Source: Stieleria varia (lineage in GTDB: Bacteria > Planctomycetota > Planctomycetia > Pirellulales > Pirellulaceae). Taken from it: DNA of 64,000 bases. Both the position numbers and the translations under genes were made by a program. The stretch covers positions 3,286,001 to 3,350,000 of the forward strand of contig NZ_CP151726.1 in the NCBI RefSeq assembly GCF_038443385.1. Direction: 5' to 3'. Below are positions 56,049-64,000 of this stretch, in pieces; the stretch's first letter is position 1; each line of letters begins with the position of its first letter. The notes beneath the pieces are model-generated. The model had not been told where the DNA came from and did no database searches. It worked only from the letters and a program-made list of their open reading frames with translations.

Positions 56049-56831
56049 TTAGACACTTGCGCGACCGACGTGTCGACGTCGGAAATGCAGCGGCGTTTCG
56101 CCGACATGCTTTTTGAATTGCTGCGTGAAGGCGCTTTGGTCACAGAAACCGAACTCGGCTGCGATATCGCCGACGCTGCGATCACTGCTCAGCAGGACGT
56201 CACTGGCGGCTTTGATTCGCGTTTTCGCCAAAAACTCTTGGGCGCTCATCCCAAAGAGTTCGATGAAGCGGCGGTGGAGTTGACGCGCCGAGACACCTGA
56301 CAGTTCAGCCAACTCATTGACAGTGATCTTTCGTCGGTGATTCTCTCGGATGTACTTGACGACTTGATCGATCTGAGAAAACGTCTGGATTTCCTTGCGG
56401 TTTCCTTCGTAGCTGCGGACGGTCCCCATGACCCCGATGACCGTTCCTCGCGAATCTCGGATCGGCAGTTTCGTGGTGACAAACCAATCCAACAGACGGT
56501 GTTCCGTGTACCAGATCTCGATTCGATTGATCAACGGCTGGCCGGTTTGCAATACATTCCGATCGTCCTTGACGAATGTGTCGGCGATGTGCGCGGGGAA
56601 ATACTGGTAGTCCGTGGTGCCGATGATGTCCTGTTCTTTTTTGAGCCCCAGTCGGCGCAGGATGGCGGTGCTGGCTCCAAGCAAACGGCTCTGATCATCC
56701 TTGAAAAAGAAATAAACGTCGGGCAGATGCTCGAACAGCAGATGAAACTGTTGTGACGGTCCGACTCGCTGTAAGAACTCTTGCTGGAGACGCAGCGGAT
56801 TGCCAGTGGGAGGGTTTGCGGTGTCGGTCAT
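56049..56831 (-). CDS. AraC-family transcription regulator with PAS domain
   Basis: 260 residues from ATG 56831 (an in-frame ATG at 56855 would add 8). N-terminal PAS-like domain (about 30-125): DVYFFFKDDQSRLLGASTA, ILRRLGLKKEQDIIGTTDY and WFVTTKLPIRDSRGTVIGV. C-terminal AraC double helix-turn-helix: KYIRENHRRKITVNELAELS, ARQLHRRFIELFG and FGFCDQSAFTQQFKKHVGETPLHFRRR, with conserved second HTH. Likely senses a ligand or redox signal through PAS. Its target operon is not adjacent; the divergent neighbour is DUF3500. Confidence 0.92.
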   Translation of the reverse strand: MTDTANPPTGNPLRLQQEFLQRVGPSQQFHLLFEHLPDVYFFFKDDQSRLLGASTAILRRLGLKKEQDIIGTTDYQYFPAHIADTFVKDDRNVLQTGQPLINRIEIWYTEHRLLDWFVTTKLPIRDSRGTVIGVMGTVRSYEGNRKEIQTFSQIDQVVKYIRENHRRKITVNELAELSGVSARQLHRRFIELFGMSAQEFLAKTRIKAASDVLLSSDRSVGDIAAEFGFCDQSAFTQQFKKHVGETPLHFRRRHVGRASV

Positions 56832-57090
56832 CGAATCAGCTGGAAAAAAACGCATGTCTGACTTTCAACAGAACAGTAGCTTAACGGCGAGGTTGCTGTA
56901 GGCATAGTTGGGGAAGATTGCGGACACACCAAGTCGTGACGTCCTCAGAACATGCGTCCGATAAGTCCTGAATGGGGAGCCGTTTCGCGGCGCGTAGGAA
57001 TCTGGGCGGGGGCGGCGTTGTCGCGTACACTGACGGCTCGATTTCCCACCAAGCTTTCTCCCTCCCCTCCTACGTCCGAGAGAATCCGTG

Positions 57091-58128
57091 ATGCGACTGG
57101 TTCGAATTTCTATTCCCGCGATTTGTGGTTTGTGCCTCTGCTTGTTCGCACTGGGGCTTAAAACGGGCGACGATCCGGGGGAACGTGTTGCCGTGTATGC
57201 GAACTCGTTTTTGGAGTCCTTGACCGAAGATCAAAAGAAGATCGCCGTGATGCCCTATGATTCAGAACAACGCGTCGACTGGCACTTTATCCCCAAAAAG
57301 ACTCGCAAGGGACTTGTGCTTCGCGAGATGAACGTTGCCCAGCGTACCGCCGCGTTGCGACTGGTGCGTTCAACGCTCAGCGAAGCCGGATACGACAAGG
57401 CCAGCAAGATCATGTTGTTGGAAGGCGTATTGAGAGAACTGGAGGGCAAAGGTCGAACTTGGGAACGCGACCCGGAAAAGTATTTCGTGACAATCTTTGG
57501 CACGCCCGGCGATGCCGAGCCGTGGGGCCTGAGTTTCGAAGGTCACCACATGTCGCTCAACTTCAGTTTCCGTGACGGCAAGATCGCCGATTCGACGCCA
57601 CAGTTCTTTGCCGCCAATCCCGCAACGATCATGAACGACGTCTCCGGGCCGCTTGGCAAGGGCACACGGGTACTGAAAGACGAAGAGCAACTCGCGTTTG
57701 ACTTGATCAACGGACTGGGCAAGAACGAGCAGAAAGCCGCCATTATCGCAGATGAGGCACCCAAAGAACTGCGTTTTGCCGGTGAAGCACAAGTGTCCGT
57801 CGGTGAACCTGAGGGCGTGCCGTACGTCGAAATGGACGAAACCAACCAACGTTTGTTGACGCAATTGATCGATACGTACATCAATGCGGTTCCGGAAAAA
57901 CTGGCCGATGAACGCCGTCAGCGAATCGAGGAAGATGGCAAGGCAGGCATCCATTTTGCGTGGGCCGGTGCCCTGAAACCCGGGATCGGCCACTACTATC
58001 GAGTTCGCGGCAAACGATTTTTGATCGAGTTTGTGAACACGCAAGCCGACGCGGCCGGCAACCCCGCCAACCATATTCATAGTGTTTGGCGGGATGTCAG
58101 TGGTGACTTTGATTTGGACAATCAGTGA
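57091..58128 (+). CDS. DUF3500 exported protein
   Basis: 345 residues from ATG 57091 (the GTG before it is less likely). Signal-like hydrophobic stretch (ISIPAICGLCLCLFALGLK) then a family-typical body: ANSFLESLTEDQKKIAVMPYDSEQR, WHFIPKKTRKGLVLREM, PWGLSFEGHHMSLNFSF and HYYRVRGKRFLIEFVNTQADAAGNPANHIHSVWRD. DUF3500 proteins are widespread in planctomycetes and related bacteria with unknown activity. The stop overlaps the PDZ gene end by a few bases, both genes being convergent. Confidence 0.92.
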   Translation: MRLVRISIPAICGLCLCLFALGLKTGDDPGERVAVYANSFLESLTEDQKKIAVMPYDSEQRVDWHFIPKKTRKGLVLREMNVAQRTAALRLVRSTLSEAGYDKASKIMLLEGVLRELEGKGRTWERDPEKYFVTIFGTPGDAEPWGLSFEGHHMSLNFSFRDGKIADSTPQFFAANPATIMNDVSGPLGKGTRVLKDEEQLAFDLINGLGKNEQKAAIIADEAPKELRFAGEAQVSVGEPEGVPYVEMDETNQRLLTQLIDTYINAVPEKLADERRQRIEEDGKAGIHFAWAGALKPGIGHYYRVRGKRFLIEFVNTQADAAGNPANHIHSVWRDVSGDFDLDNQ

Positions 58129-58679
58129 CCCAAATGCGATCCGAGTGAACGAAGCTGCACGGCGACGGCGCTCAGCCGTGCAGTGCGGCAGTCTTGGATC
58201 AGCAGTCTTACTTTGCCGTGCCGTCCGCCGGCGTGCTGCAGGGTTTCACGCAGCGGTACGAGTTTCTGACCGATCCAGCCGATCTGTTGGCCGTTGACGG
58301 CGATCACTCGGTCGCCCGGTTTGAAGGCGAGTTGTTCTGCTGCACTTTCCATCTCGGTGCGTTGGATGACGTATCCCGCATCGGTCGGCTGGGCAACGAC
58401 TCCCAGCAGCCAGCGGGTCTGGTACGCGGTTTGCGGTGCCACCTGCAGCGGTGCTTCGTGGTGCCGTGTTGCGTCGTGGTGGTGTTGTGCGTCGTCGCGA
58501 ACGGGCCGATCGGCTTCGTCGGGTGATTGCACCAGCACGATCGGGTCTTTTTCCTCGTCATTGGGTTGGCCGAGCAATGGAGCTTGTCCCCAAACACTGG
58601 CGGCGAGCGAGCCGGCGATCAGCGCGACCGCGACTACGACGTAGCCCATCAGAGGGTTTTCTGAGGTTTTGGATTGCAT
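58122..58679 (-). CDS. membrane-anchored PDZ-domain protein
   Basis: 185 residues from ATG 58679, with AGGAG 8-10 nt upstream (the frame could start 33 bp earlier). One N-terminal hydrophobic helix (VVVAVALIAGSLAASVWG) is a membrane anchor or signal. A His-rich linker (DDAQHHHDATRHHEAP) may bind metals. The C-terminal PDZ fold spans about 95-160 (LGVVAQPTDAGYVIQRTEM then AFKPGDRVIAVNGQQIGWIGQ). It lacks a protease domain, so it is likely a peptide-binding adapter. Converges with DUF3500 with 7 bp overlap. Confidence 0.85.
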   Translation of the reverse strand: MQSKTSENPLMGYVVVAVALIAGSLAASVWGQAPLLGQPNDEEKDPIVLVQSPDEADRPVRDDAQHHHDATRHHEAPLQVAPQTAYQTRWLLGVVAQPTDAGYVIQRTEMESAAEQLAFKPGDRVIAVNGQQIGWIGQKLVPLRETLQHAGGRHGKVRLLIQDCRTARLSAVAVQLRSLGSHLGH

Positions 58680-59065
58680 GGGGATGGCTCCTGTGGCGGG
58701 TGCGATGAGCAACTGAACGCTCTAGGCAGTGTTCAGTCTTAGAACGTGGGTTCGGTAGATGAGCCGTTTTGGCGTTAGCCACGGTTTTCGTGACACAACC
58801 GTGGCTAACGCCAAAACGGCTAACCCCAAAATCAAGACCGGATGATGCACTAGGCAGTGTTACTGAACGCTCTAGGCAGTGCTTTCTTCCCGGCCAAGCG
58901 GACAAGAAAACTCTGCGTTACAGGATTTCCTCTCGTTTTCTTGCTGCCAGATCGACGCCGTCCTTGCAAGTGACCTCACCTTGGATCTGATCAGCCACTA
59001 TATTCCCCGCTCCCGTTCTCCCAGATCCACCCGTTTCTCCCCCTTCCATACGTTTTGCCAGGTCC
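58680..59065. repeat. gap with family D element D2 (58726-58849)
   Basis: D2 sits between CTAG at 58722-58725 and 58850-58853. It is 124 bp, with inverted CAAAACGGCT blocks and ends GCAGTGTTCAGTCTTAG and AAGACCGGATGATGCA. Outside it, a 20-bp direct repeat ACTGAACGCTCTAGGCAGTG occurs on both sides (about 58712 and 58863). The rest to 59065 has a Leu-rich-free spacer with the nhaA promoter presumably inside. No gene seen. Confidence 0.72.
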
Positions 59066-60526
59066 ATGTCCGGACAAACCAAGAACAACGGAATGATTCG
59101 ATTCCTGATCGATAATTCGCTCCTGCTGGTCAGTGGCGCTGTGATCGCCCTCATTTGGGCCAACGTTGCGCACAAGAACAACAGCACCAGCTACCAAGAT
59201 TTCATCCATTACGACGTGCGAACGCTGTGGGGAGGCGGTGATCATCCGTCACACGACGCAGAAACCCAGACGAACGATACGGATGACGTCGTCGCGACGG
59301 ATTTGGCCCCTGCACCAGCAGAGACGGGAGCACCTGACGCTGTCGAAACAGGGGAACCCAAAAAGTCAGGGCACGGCGGCGACGCCAAGGGGGCAGCCGC
59401 AGAAGGCCATCACCATTGGTACAACCTGTCGTTTATCATCAATGATGTCTTGATGGCGTTGTTCTTTGCGATTGCGGCGAAAGAGGTTTGGGAGTCGTTG
59501 TTGCCCGGCGGCGCGTTGTCCAACCCGCGAAAAGCGGCCACGCCGTTGCTGGCCACTTTGGGCGGAATCGTTGGACCGGCTGCGTTCTACATTGCCGGTG
59601 GTTACATCACCGGGACGCACGATGTCTTGGGGCAAGGCTGGGCGGTTCCATGCGCCACTGACATCGCGTTCAGTTATCTCGTGGCACGCTTCATTTTCGG
59701 GGCGGGGCACCCGGCGATCGCATTCTTGTTGTTGCTGGCGATCGCCGATGACGCGGCTGGTTTGTTGATTTTGGCCGTGTTCTATCCTTCGGCACCGATC
59801 AATCCCTATTGGTTGCTTTTGACCGTCGGAGCGATGCTGCTGGCGTACTTGCTCAAGCGGATGAAGGTTCATTCGCACTGGGTTTACTTCCTCGGCCCGG
59901 GCATCTTGAGTTGGTTTTCATTTTATCAGGCGCACATTCACCCGGCACTGGGATTGGTTCCTATCATTCCGCTGTTGCCGCATGCGTTTACGGACCTGGG
60001 GATCTTTGCCCGCGAGGAACTGGATCGCGACGACACGCTCAACGAGTTCGAGCATTTTTGGAAAACGCCCGTGGAATGCATCCTCGGTCTGTTCGGATTG
60101 GCCAATGCCGGTGTGGTGCTGAGCAGCTTGGGAACGGGGACTTGGCTGGTCGTTGTCGGGTTGCTCGTCGGCAAGCCGGTGGGGATCACGTTGATGACGT
60201 TGTTTGCCGAAAAAGGGCTGCGATTGCAGAAGCCTGCCGGGATGGACTATCGACATGTTGTTACCCTGGGCATGGTCGCCGGCATCGGTTTTACTGTCGC
60301 CTTGTTCGTGTCCGTTGCTGCATTCAAAGTGCCCGGTGATATTCAGGATTCGGTCAAGATGGGAGCGTTGTTGAGTTTTGCTGCGGCGCCGTTGGCGATT
60401 CTGATCGGCAAAATGTTGGGCGTGCGTCCCGGCGACCACTTGGATGCGTCGGTCGCTGGGTCCTCCGACGAATCATCCAGCGAGTCCACAAACGGGGACG
60501 CAACGAATGCAAGCAGTCACGAGTAG
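59066..60526 (+). CDS. nhaA: Na+/H+ antiporter NhaA
   Basis: 486 residues, inner membrane. Exports Na+ in exchange for H+. Eleven or so hydrophobic helices; the ion-binding Asp pair is in LAIADDAAGLLILAV (equivalent to Asp163-164 of E. coli) and a Asp-containing ATDIAFSYLVARFIFGAGHP helix. GIGFTVALFVSVAAFK near the end is conserved. A 75-residue acidic, Ser/Pro-rich insert after the first helix (about 55-120, with HDAETQTNDTDDVVATD) and an acidic C-terminal tail are unusual. Followed 14 bp later by the LOG gene, likely one operon. Confidence 0.95.
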   Translation: MSGQTKNNGMIRFLIDNSLLLVSGAVIALIWANVAHKNNSTSYQDFIHYDVRTLWGGGDHPSHDAETQTNDTDDVVATDLAPAPAETGAPDAVETGEPKKSGHGGDAKGAAAEGHHHWYNLSFIINDVLMALFFAIAAKEVWESLLPGGALSNPRKAATPLLATLGGIVGPAAFYIAGGYITGTHDVLGQGWAVPCATDIAFSYLVARFIFGAGHPAIAFLLLLAIADDAAGLLILAVFYPSAPINPYWLLLTVGAMLLAYLLKRMKVHSHWVYFLGPGILSWFSFYQAHIHPALGLVPIIPLLPHAFTDLGIFAREELDRDDTLNEFEHFWKTPVECILGLFGLANAGVVLSSLGTGTWLVVVGLLVGKPVGITLMTLFAEKGLRLQKPAGMDYRHVVTLGMVAGIGFTVALFVSVAAFKVPGDIQDSVKMGALLSFAAAPLAILIGKMLGVRPGDHLDASVAGSSDESSSESTNGDATNASSHE

Positions 60527-60540
60527 AGGAGAGAGCAAGC

Positions 60541-61578
60541 ATGCACGCAGAAGATCTGCCCAGTGAAGCGATTGGTGAAGACGAGCTGCATCGTCCGCAG
60601 CCGGCCGACGAGCCGATAACGACGGTTCAGTCGGACGATTTGTTCAGAGTCATGCGGCACACGATCGACCGCTTGGAACGTGACGACACCGCGCGAGGCG
60701 ATCTGAAAATTCTGTCGCGGACGTTGCGCGAGTTGCGATATGCGTTCAAGGTTTTTCGCCCGTACCGTCGGCGTCGCAAGGTCACGATCTTTGGTTCAGC
60801 GCGGACGCAGCCAGATCATCCCGACTACCAGACGGCGGTTGAACTTGCCCAGCGAATGGCATCCCACGGGTGGATGGTGATCACCGGTGCCGGCGGCGGA
60901 ATCATGGAAGCCGGACACAAGGGCGCCGGCCGTGAAGCGTCCATGGGATTGAACATCATGTTGCCGTTTGAGCAAGGAGCGAATCCGTTCATCGACGGCG
61001 ACCCCAAGCTGGTGACGATGAAGTATTTCTTCACGCGAAAGCTGATGTTCGTCAAAGAATGCAGTGGCGTGGTTTGTTGCGCGGGCGGTTTCGGGACGTT
61101 GGACGAAGCGCTCGAGACGTTGACGCTGATGCAAACGGGCAAACAAACGATGATGCCGCTGGTGCTGTTGGATCATCCCGGCGGCAGCTACTGGAGTGAC
61201 CTGGGCGTCTTCTTTGAAAAGCAATTGCTCAAAGGCGGAATGATCAGCCCCGAAGACGTGAACCTGTACAAGATCACCAATGATGTGGATGTTGCGATCG
61301 AAGAGATCCTAAGGTTTTATCGTTGTTATCACAGCATGCGATATGTCAAAGATCGCTTGGTGTTGCGATTGAAAGACAAGCTCAGCGGCGAAAAGATGGA
61401 GGAGTTGCAAACAAAATTTGCGGACATTTTGGTGTCTGGAAAGTTTGAGCAAACCGGCGCGTTGCCCGAGGAGGAAGGGGAGCCCGAATTGGCCGACATG
61501 CCACGATTGGTGTTTCGATTCAATCGCCGTGCGCTGAGTCGATTGAGAATGCTGATCGACACGGTCAACGCGCCATGA
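60541..61578 (+). CDS. LOG-family nucleotide-binding protein (TIGR00730-like)
   Basis: 345 residues, cytoplasmic. Rossmann-like LOG/lysine-decarboxylase-like family: KVTIFGSARTQPDHPDYQ, the phosphate-binding GAGGGIMEAGHKGAG (GxGGG), and CAGGFGTLDEALETLTLMQTGK, equivalent to the PGGxGTxxE motif. Family members are nucleoside-monophosphate phosphoribohydrolases or cytokinin activators. An N-terminal 60 residues and C-terminal 60 residues extend beyond the core. Ribosome site GAGGAG-like 10 nt before the ATG, 14 bp after nhaA. Confidence 0.92.
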   Translation: MHAEDLPSEAIGEDELHRPQPADEPITTVQSDDLFRVMRHTIDRLERDDTARGDLKILSRTLRELRYAFKVFRPYRRRRKVTIFGSARTQPDHPDYQTAVELAQRMASHGWMVITGAGGGIMEAGHKGAGREASMGLNIMLPFEQGANPFIDGDPKLVTMKYFFTRKLMFVKECSGVVCCAGGFGTLDEALETLTLMQTGKQTMMPLVLLDHPGGSYWSDLGVFFEKQLLKGGMISPEDVNLYKITNDVDVAIEEILRFYRCYHSMRYVKDRLVLRLKDKLSGEKMEELQTKFADILVSGKFEQTGALPEEEGEPELADMPRLVFRFNRRALSRLRMLIDTVNAP

Positions 61579-61612
61579 GGCGACGCCGTCTAGAATTCTG
61601 ACAGTCAAGAAT

Positions 61613-61669
61613 ACGAGCACGAAGCGCAAGCGAGTGAATTTCGCGACTCACTCGCTTGCGCGTCGTGCT
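61613..61669. repeat. inverted repeat downstream of the LOG gene
   Basis: AGCACGAAGCGCAAGCGAGTG and a near-complement (CACTCGCTTGCGCGTCGTGCT) form a hairpin of about 20 bp with a short loop. Located 34 bp after the LOG stop, and it could serve as a terminator although no T-tract follows. Confidence 0.7.
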
Positions 61670-61694
61670 GGTAAAGACGAGATTTATGGCTGTG

Positions 61695-61983
61695 CATCGT
61701 CCAGTCTTAGAACATGGGTTCGATCAATACGCCGATTTTGTTCCTCCATTTGGAACATACGCCGAAGGCGTTCAACAACATAGCCCAGGGTAAGGTTCCC
61801 GCGAGTGAAACGAGCGGGACCGCCACCCTGGGTTGAAAACGCGATCGACTCTCACCTCACTCCCGCTCCGATTTTGGCGGCGAAGCCGCCAAAATCGGAG
61901 CGGGAGTGAGGTACAAAAGCGTCAATTCGCCAAAGCGAATGACGGCTTTAACCCTGGGCTATGTTGTTAAACGCCTTCGGCGT
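61695..61983. repeat. D3 fragment and element F with a 27-bp perfect stem
   Basis: From 61695 the left part of family D (TGCATCGTCCAGTCTTAG) is present without its right end. At 61759-61983 element F has inverted ends ACGCCGAAGGCGTTCAACA and complement. Inside, 61855-61881 and 61885-61911 are perfect complements (27 bp, loop GAA) with a GC-rich middle. F is 225 bp and has no CTAG flanks. No gene. Confidence 0.85.
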
Positions 61984-62134
61984 AGGGAGAAAACTTGCGC
62001 ATGCCAATCCAATCCGCGTTCGGGTGCCCAAGAGAAACACGGGGTTTCATTTTTCGTCATCCGGCTACAATGGATGACTTGAGGGCTCGCGTGAGCCGGG
62101 TATTTGTCAGAATTCAACAGTGGAGCGACAGGCA
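61984..62134. other. short spacer upstream of the response regulator
   Basis: No gene. Contains GGAG at 62122-62125, a likely ribosome site for the next gene. Confidence 0.5.
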
Positions 62135-62767
62135 ATGAGCGAGACAGGCGGCGATATCGCACCCGTTTACAACTCAGCCGTTGTCGGTGCCGAGAGCATC
62201 TTGCTGGTCGACGATACGGTGATTTTGCGAGACCGATTGGCGTTGGCGCTCCAGCAGCGTGGGTTCACGGTCTCCACGGCGGGGAATTTTGACGAAGCCG
62301 TTGAGGTGTTTCGTCGCAACCCGACCGATCTGGCGGTGTTGGACCTGCGCATGCCCGGCCGCAGCGGACTGGATTTGTTGCGAAAACTGCTGATGATCAA
62401 ACCAGACACACGCGTGATCATTCTGTCTGGTTTTGGCAGCATTCCGGCCTCGATCGACGCGATTCGTGCCGGTGCCGTTAATTTTCTGTGCAAGCCGGCA
62501 GATGCTGACGACATATTGTCAGCCTTTGTCCGTGGCGATGAGCCATCGGTGCCCAAGGGCGCGGTGTCCTTTCCCGCACCCTCGCTTGCTCGCAACGAGT
62601 GGGAGCACATTCACCGGGTTTTGGCCGATTGTGGCAACAACATCAGCGAAGCCGCTCGCAGGCTGGGGATTCACCGCCGGTCGTTGCAACGCAAACTGCG
62701 TAAGCGTGCTCCAGAGGATCCGGCAATCCCAAACGTGCCGGACGACGACGACGATATCGAGGAGTGA
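62135..62767 (+). CDS. response regulator, RegA/ActR-like with Fis-type HTH
   Basis: 210 residues from ATG 62135 (a GTG five codons upstream is less likely). Receiver domain residues about 15-130: SILLVDDTVILRDRLALAL for the acidic pocket, phosphorylation Asp in LAVLDLRMPGRSGLDLL and the Thr/Ser and Lys part near CKPADADDIL. The C-terminal Fis-type DNA-binding helix (HRVLADCGNNISEAARRLGIHRRSLQRKLRKR) follows. Such regulators control redox or energy genes with a PrrB/RegB-like sensor; no kinase gene is adjacent. Confidence 0.93.
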   Translation: MSETGGDIAPVYNSAVVGAESILLVDDTVILRDRLALALQQRGFTVSTAGNFDEAVEVFRRNPTDLAVLDLRMPGRSGLDLLRKLLMIKPDTRVIILSGFGSIPASIDAIRAGAVNFLCKPADADDILSAFVRGDEPSVPKGAVSFPAPSLARNEWEHIHRVLADCGNNISEAARRLGIHRRSLQRKLRKRAPEDPAIPNVPDDDDDIEE

Positions 62768-62930
62768 TCGGTAGGCTTTGCCAGCAACTCGGAAACTTTC
62801 CGCTGAAGTGATGTTGGCTGAGCGGACGAGTGTTTGATACAGCAGGAGCTCCCAGTGGTCTCTGCGCGCCTTTATGCGTCGTTCACCGCTAGCCGCCGAT
62901 CAACGTCCACGCGAATCCTCAGGAGCGTTT

Positions 62931-63701
62931 GTGACTATTCACACCGTCCGACATCGATCCGATCGCCCTCGTCATTCCCTACAGTCGCTGCTGCGTGGCC
63001 TGTTGCCGCTGGTCGCGTTGGCTGCGATGGTGCAATCGGGGTGTCATGACGGGCCGTTGTACGCGTTGAAATCCGTCAATCCGTATTTCACGATGAAAGA
63101 ATGGCGGAAAGACGCAGAGCTTGGTGTGACGGACCACGAACGTCGCGAACAACTCATGCAACTGGCCGATCAGATCGGCACCATGCCCATTGAAAGGCAG
63201 CGTTTCTGGGGCAAGCACCTCAGTCGGATCATGGCCAATGACCCGAGCGCGGAAATGCGGCACTTGTCGATGCTGGCCGCCAGTCGTCTGAAGACACCGC
63301 AGGCGATCGAGTTGCTGGAGCAGGGGTTGGATGATGAGAGCATGAAGGTCCGGATGTCGGCCTGTACCGGGCTGGGCAAGCGTCCCGAACCGCAAGCCGC
63401 TCAGTTGCTGGCGTCCGCGTTCGGCACCGAGACCGACCAGGACGTCAAGAACGCAGCGATCGCTGCGTTAGGAAAGCACAAGGGACAAATCCCAATGGAC
63501 TCGTTGCGTTTGGCGCTCAACGACCAAGACCCCGCGACGGTGAGCTTGGCCATGTCGTCGCTGCGAGGCGTGACCGGAAAGAACTACGGCACGACGCCTC
63601 AGCAATGGATTGCAGCCTTGGACAAAGCGACCCCGCCGACGCCGGACGGCGATGACGCCAAAGTTCGAATGGCATCGGGACAATTGCCGACCACGCGTTG
63701 A
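62931..63701 (+). CDS. HEAT-repeat lipoprotein
   Basis: 256 residues from a GTG at 62931, chosen because an AGGAG site lies 5-9 nt before it; an ATG at 62874 would give 19 more residues. Lipobox MVQSGC with acyl Cys at residue 38. The mature part has HEAT repeats: HLSMLAASRLKTPQAIELLEQGL, DESMKVRMSACTGLGKRPEPQ, DQDVKNAAIAALGKHKGQ and DQDPATVSLAMSSLRGV. A membrane-anchored protein-binding module is inferred. Followed by an inverted repeat and the Uma2-like gene from the other strand. Confidence 0.85.
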   Translation: MTIHTVRHRSDRPRHSLQSLLRGLLPLVALAAMVQSGCHDGPLYALKSVNPYFTMKEWRKDAELGVTDHERREQLMQLADQIGTMPIERQRFWGKHLSRIMANDPSAEMRHLSMLAASRLKTPQAIELLEQGLDDESMKVRMSACTGLGKRPEPQAAQLLASAFGTETDQDVKNAAIAALGKHKGQIPMDSLRLALNDQDPATVSLAMSSLRGVTGKNYGTTPQQWIAALDKATPPTPDGDDAKVRMASGQLPTTR

Positions 63702-63723
63702 GCAACGAGCGATCATTTATGGG

Positions 63724-63780
63724 CGTAGTGGACGAGGTTACGAGTCCTGTCGCGCGGGACTCGTAGCCTCGTCCACTACG
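63724..63780. repeat. inverted repeat G between convergent genes
   Basis: CGTAGTGGACGAGGTTACGA and its near complement (CGTAGCCTCGTCCACTACG) pair around a loop of about 10 bases. 57 bp, between the HEAT lipoprotein and the Uma2 gene. Its CGTAGTGGA start is related to the interior of family C. Confidence 0.75.
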
Positions 63781-63817
63781 AATGCGTCGCTTGCTGATCG
63801 TGCGTCGGCATAATCAA

Positions 63818-64000
63818 TCACTGCTGGGCTGCGAGGGTGGCGACGAATTCCTGGTGGCTGGGATCGGCGAGTCCCTGTTGCAGAACTTGCAGCACGCGAG
63901 CCATGTCACCATTGAGCACTGCGGTTGAATCGAGCCACAGGCCGGGGAATACTTCACTGCGGTAAATGCCATCGTCGGACGCGGGATGTCGGTCGAAGCG
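63818..64000 (-). CDS. Uma2 family (DUF820/PD-(D/E)XK-like) protein, 5' part missing
   Basis: Only the last 60 codons lie in the window, read from 64000 to the stop TGA at 63818-63820. The tail GIYRSEVFPGLWLDSTAVLN, then GDMARVLQVLQQGLADPSHQEFV, matches the typical end of Uma2 proteins (SxVFPGLWLD, GLxxPxHxEF). These have an endonuclease-like fold and are common in cyanobacteria and planctomycetes. The catalytic part lies outside, so activity cannot be assessed. Confidence 0.8.
   Translation of the reverse strand, partial: RFDRHPASDDGIYRSEVFPGLWLDSTAVLNGDMARVLQVLQQGLADPSHQEFVATLAAQQ

Overview
The window looks like chromosome from a planctomycete of the Pirellulaceae, probably close to Rhodopirellula. 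This is inferred from gene content: three DUF1559 proteins with a type-IV-pilin-like N-terminus, three secreted sulfatases, an ECF sigma factor next to a Ser/Thr kinase with a zinc-finger-like N-terminus, a cysteine-rich DUF11-type lipoprotein, an N-terminal export motif resembling the planctomycete LEPR type, weak Shine-Dalgarno use and wide gene spacing. No species was assigned by search.

Layout. 1-10 kb: two adjacent near-identical DUF1559 genes (the first cut by the window edge), an intact IS1380-family insertion sequence lodged inside an older palindromic element, a HEAT-like exported protein, the RNase P RNA gene on the minus strand, two small exported proteins and a third DUF1559 gene followed by a tiny lipoprotein. 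10-20 kb: a signal peptidase I relative carrying a zinc-ribbon insert, fabH, a Gfo/Idh oxidoreductase, a PQQ-type beta-propeller, the acetolactate synthase large subunit and crcB. 20-39 kb: large exported proteins (BNR-type propeller with CBM9-like end, a 686-residue surface protein, a Cys-rich lipoprotein), a sulfatase-esterase fusion, a divergent sulfatase pair, an SMP-30/gluconolactonase and a redoxin. This part suggests sulfated-polysaccharide use and cell-surface work. 39-51 kb: housekeeping genes: dnaE, an aminotransferase, asnS, a PfpI/DJ-1 protein, an NHL-repeat protein, and a translationally coupled operon of a TsaC-phosphatase fusion, rpiB and holB. 51-64 kb: Ser/Thr kinase with ECF sigma, a PAS-AraC regulator, DUF3500, PDZ, nhaA with a LOG-family gene, a RegA-type response regulator, a HEAT lipoprotein and the end of an Uma2-family gene.

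Nearly every intergenic gap above 300 bp is filled by short palindromic repeats of at least eight families, labelled A to J here. Several (B, D, E and the IS1380 element) sit exactly between two CTAG tetranucleotides, which suggests 4-bp target duplications and a set of non-autonomous elements sharing one target site. Family A shows one 9-bp duplication. A further family (I) forms a five-copy tandem array of 324-bp units at 23.0-24.8 kb and supplies the last codons of a neighbouring sulfatase gene. No tRNA, rRNA, CRISPR array or prophage was seen.
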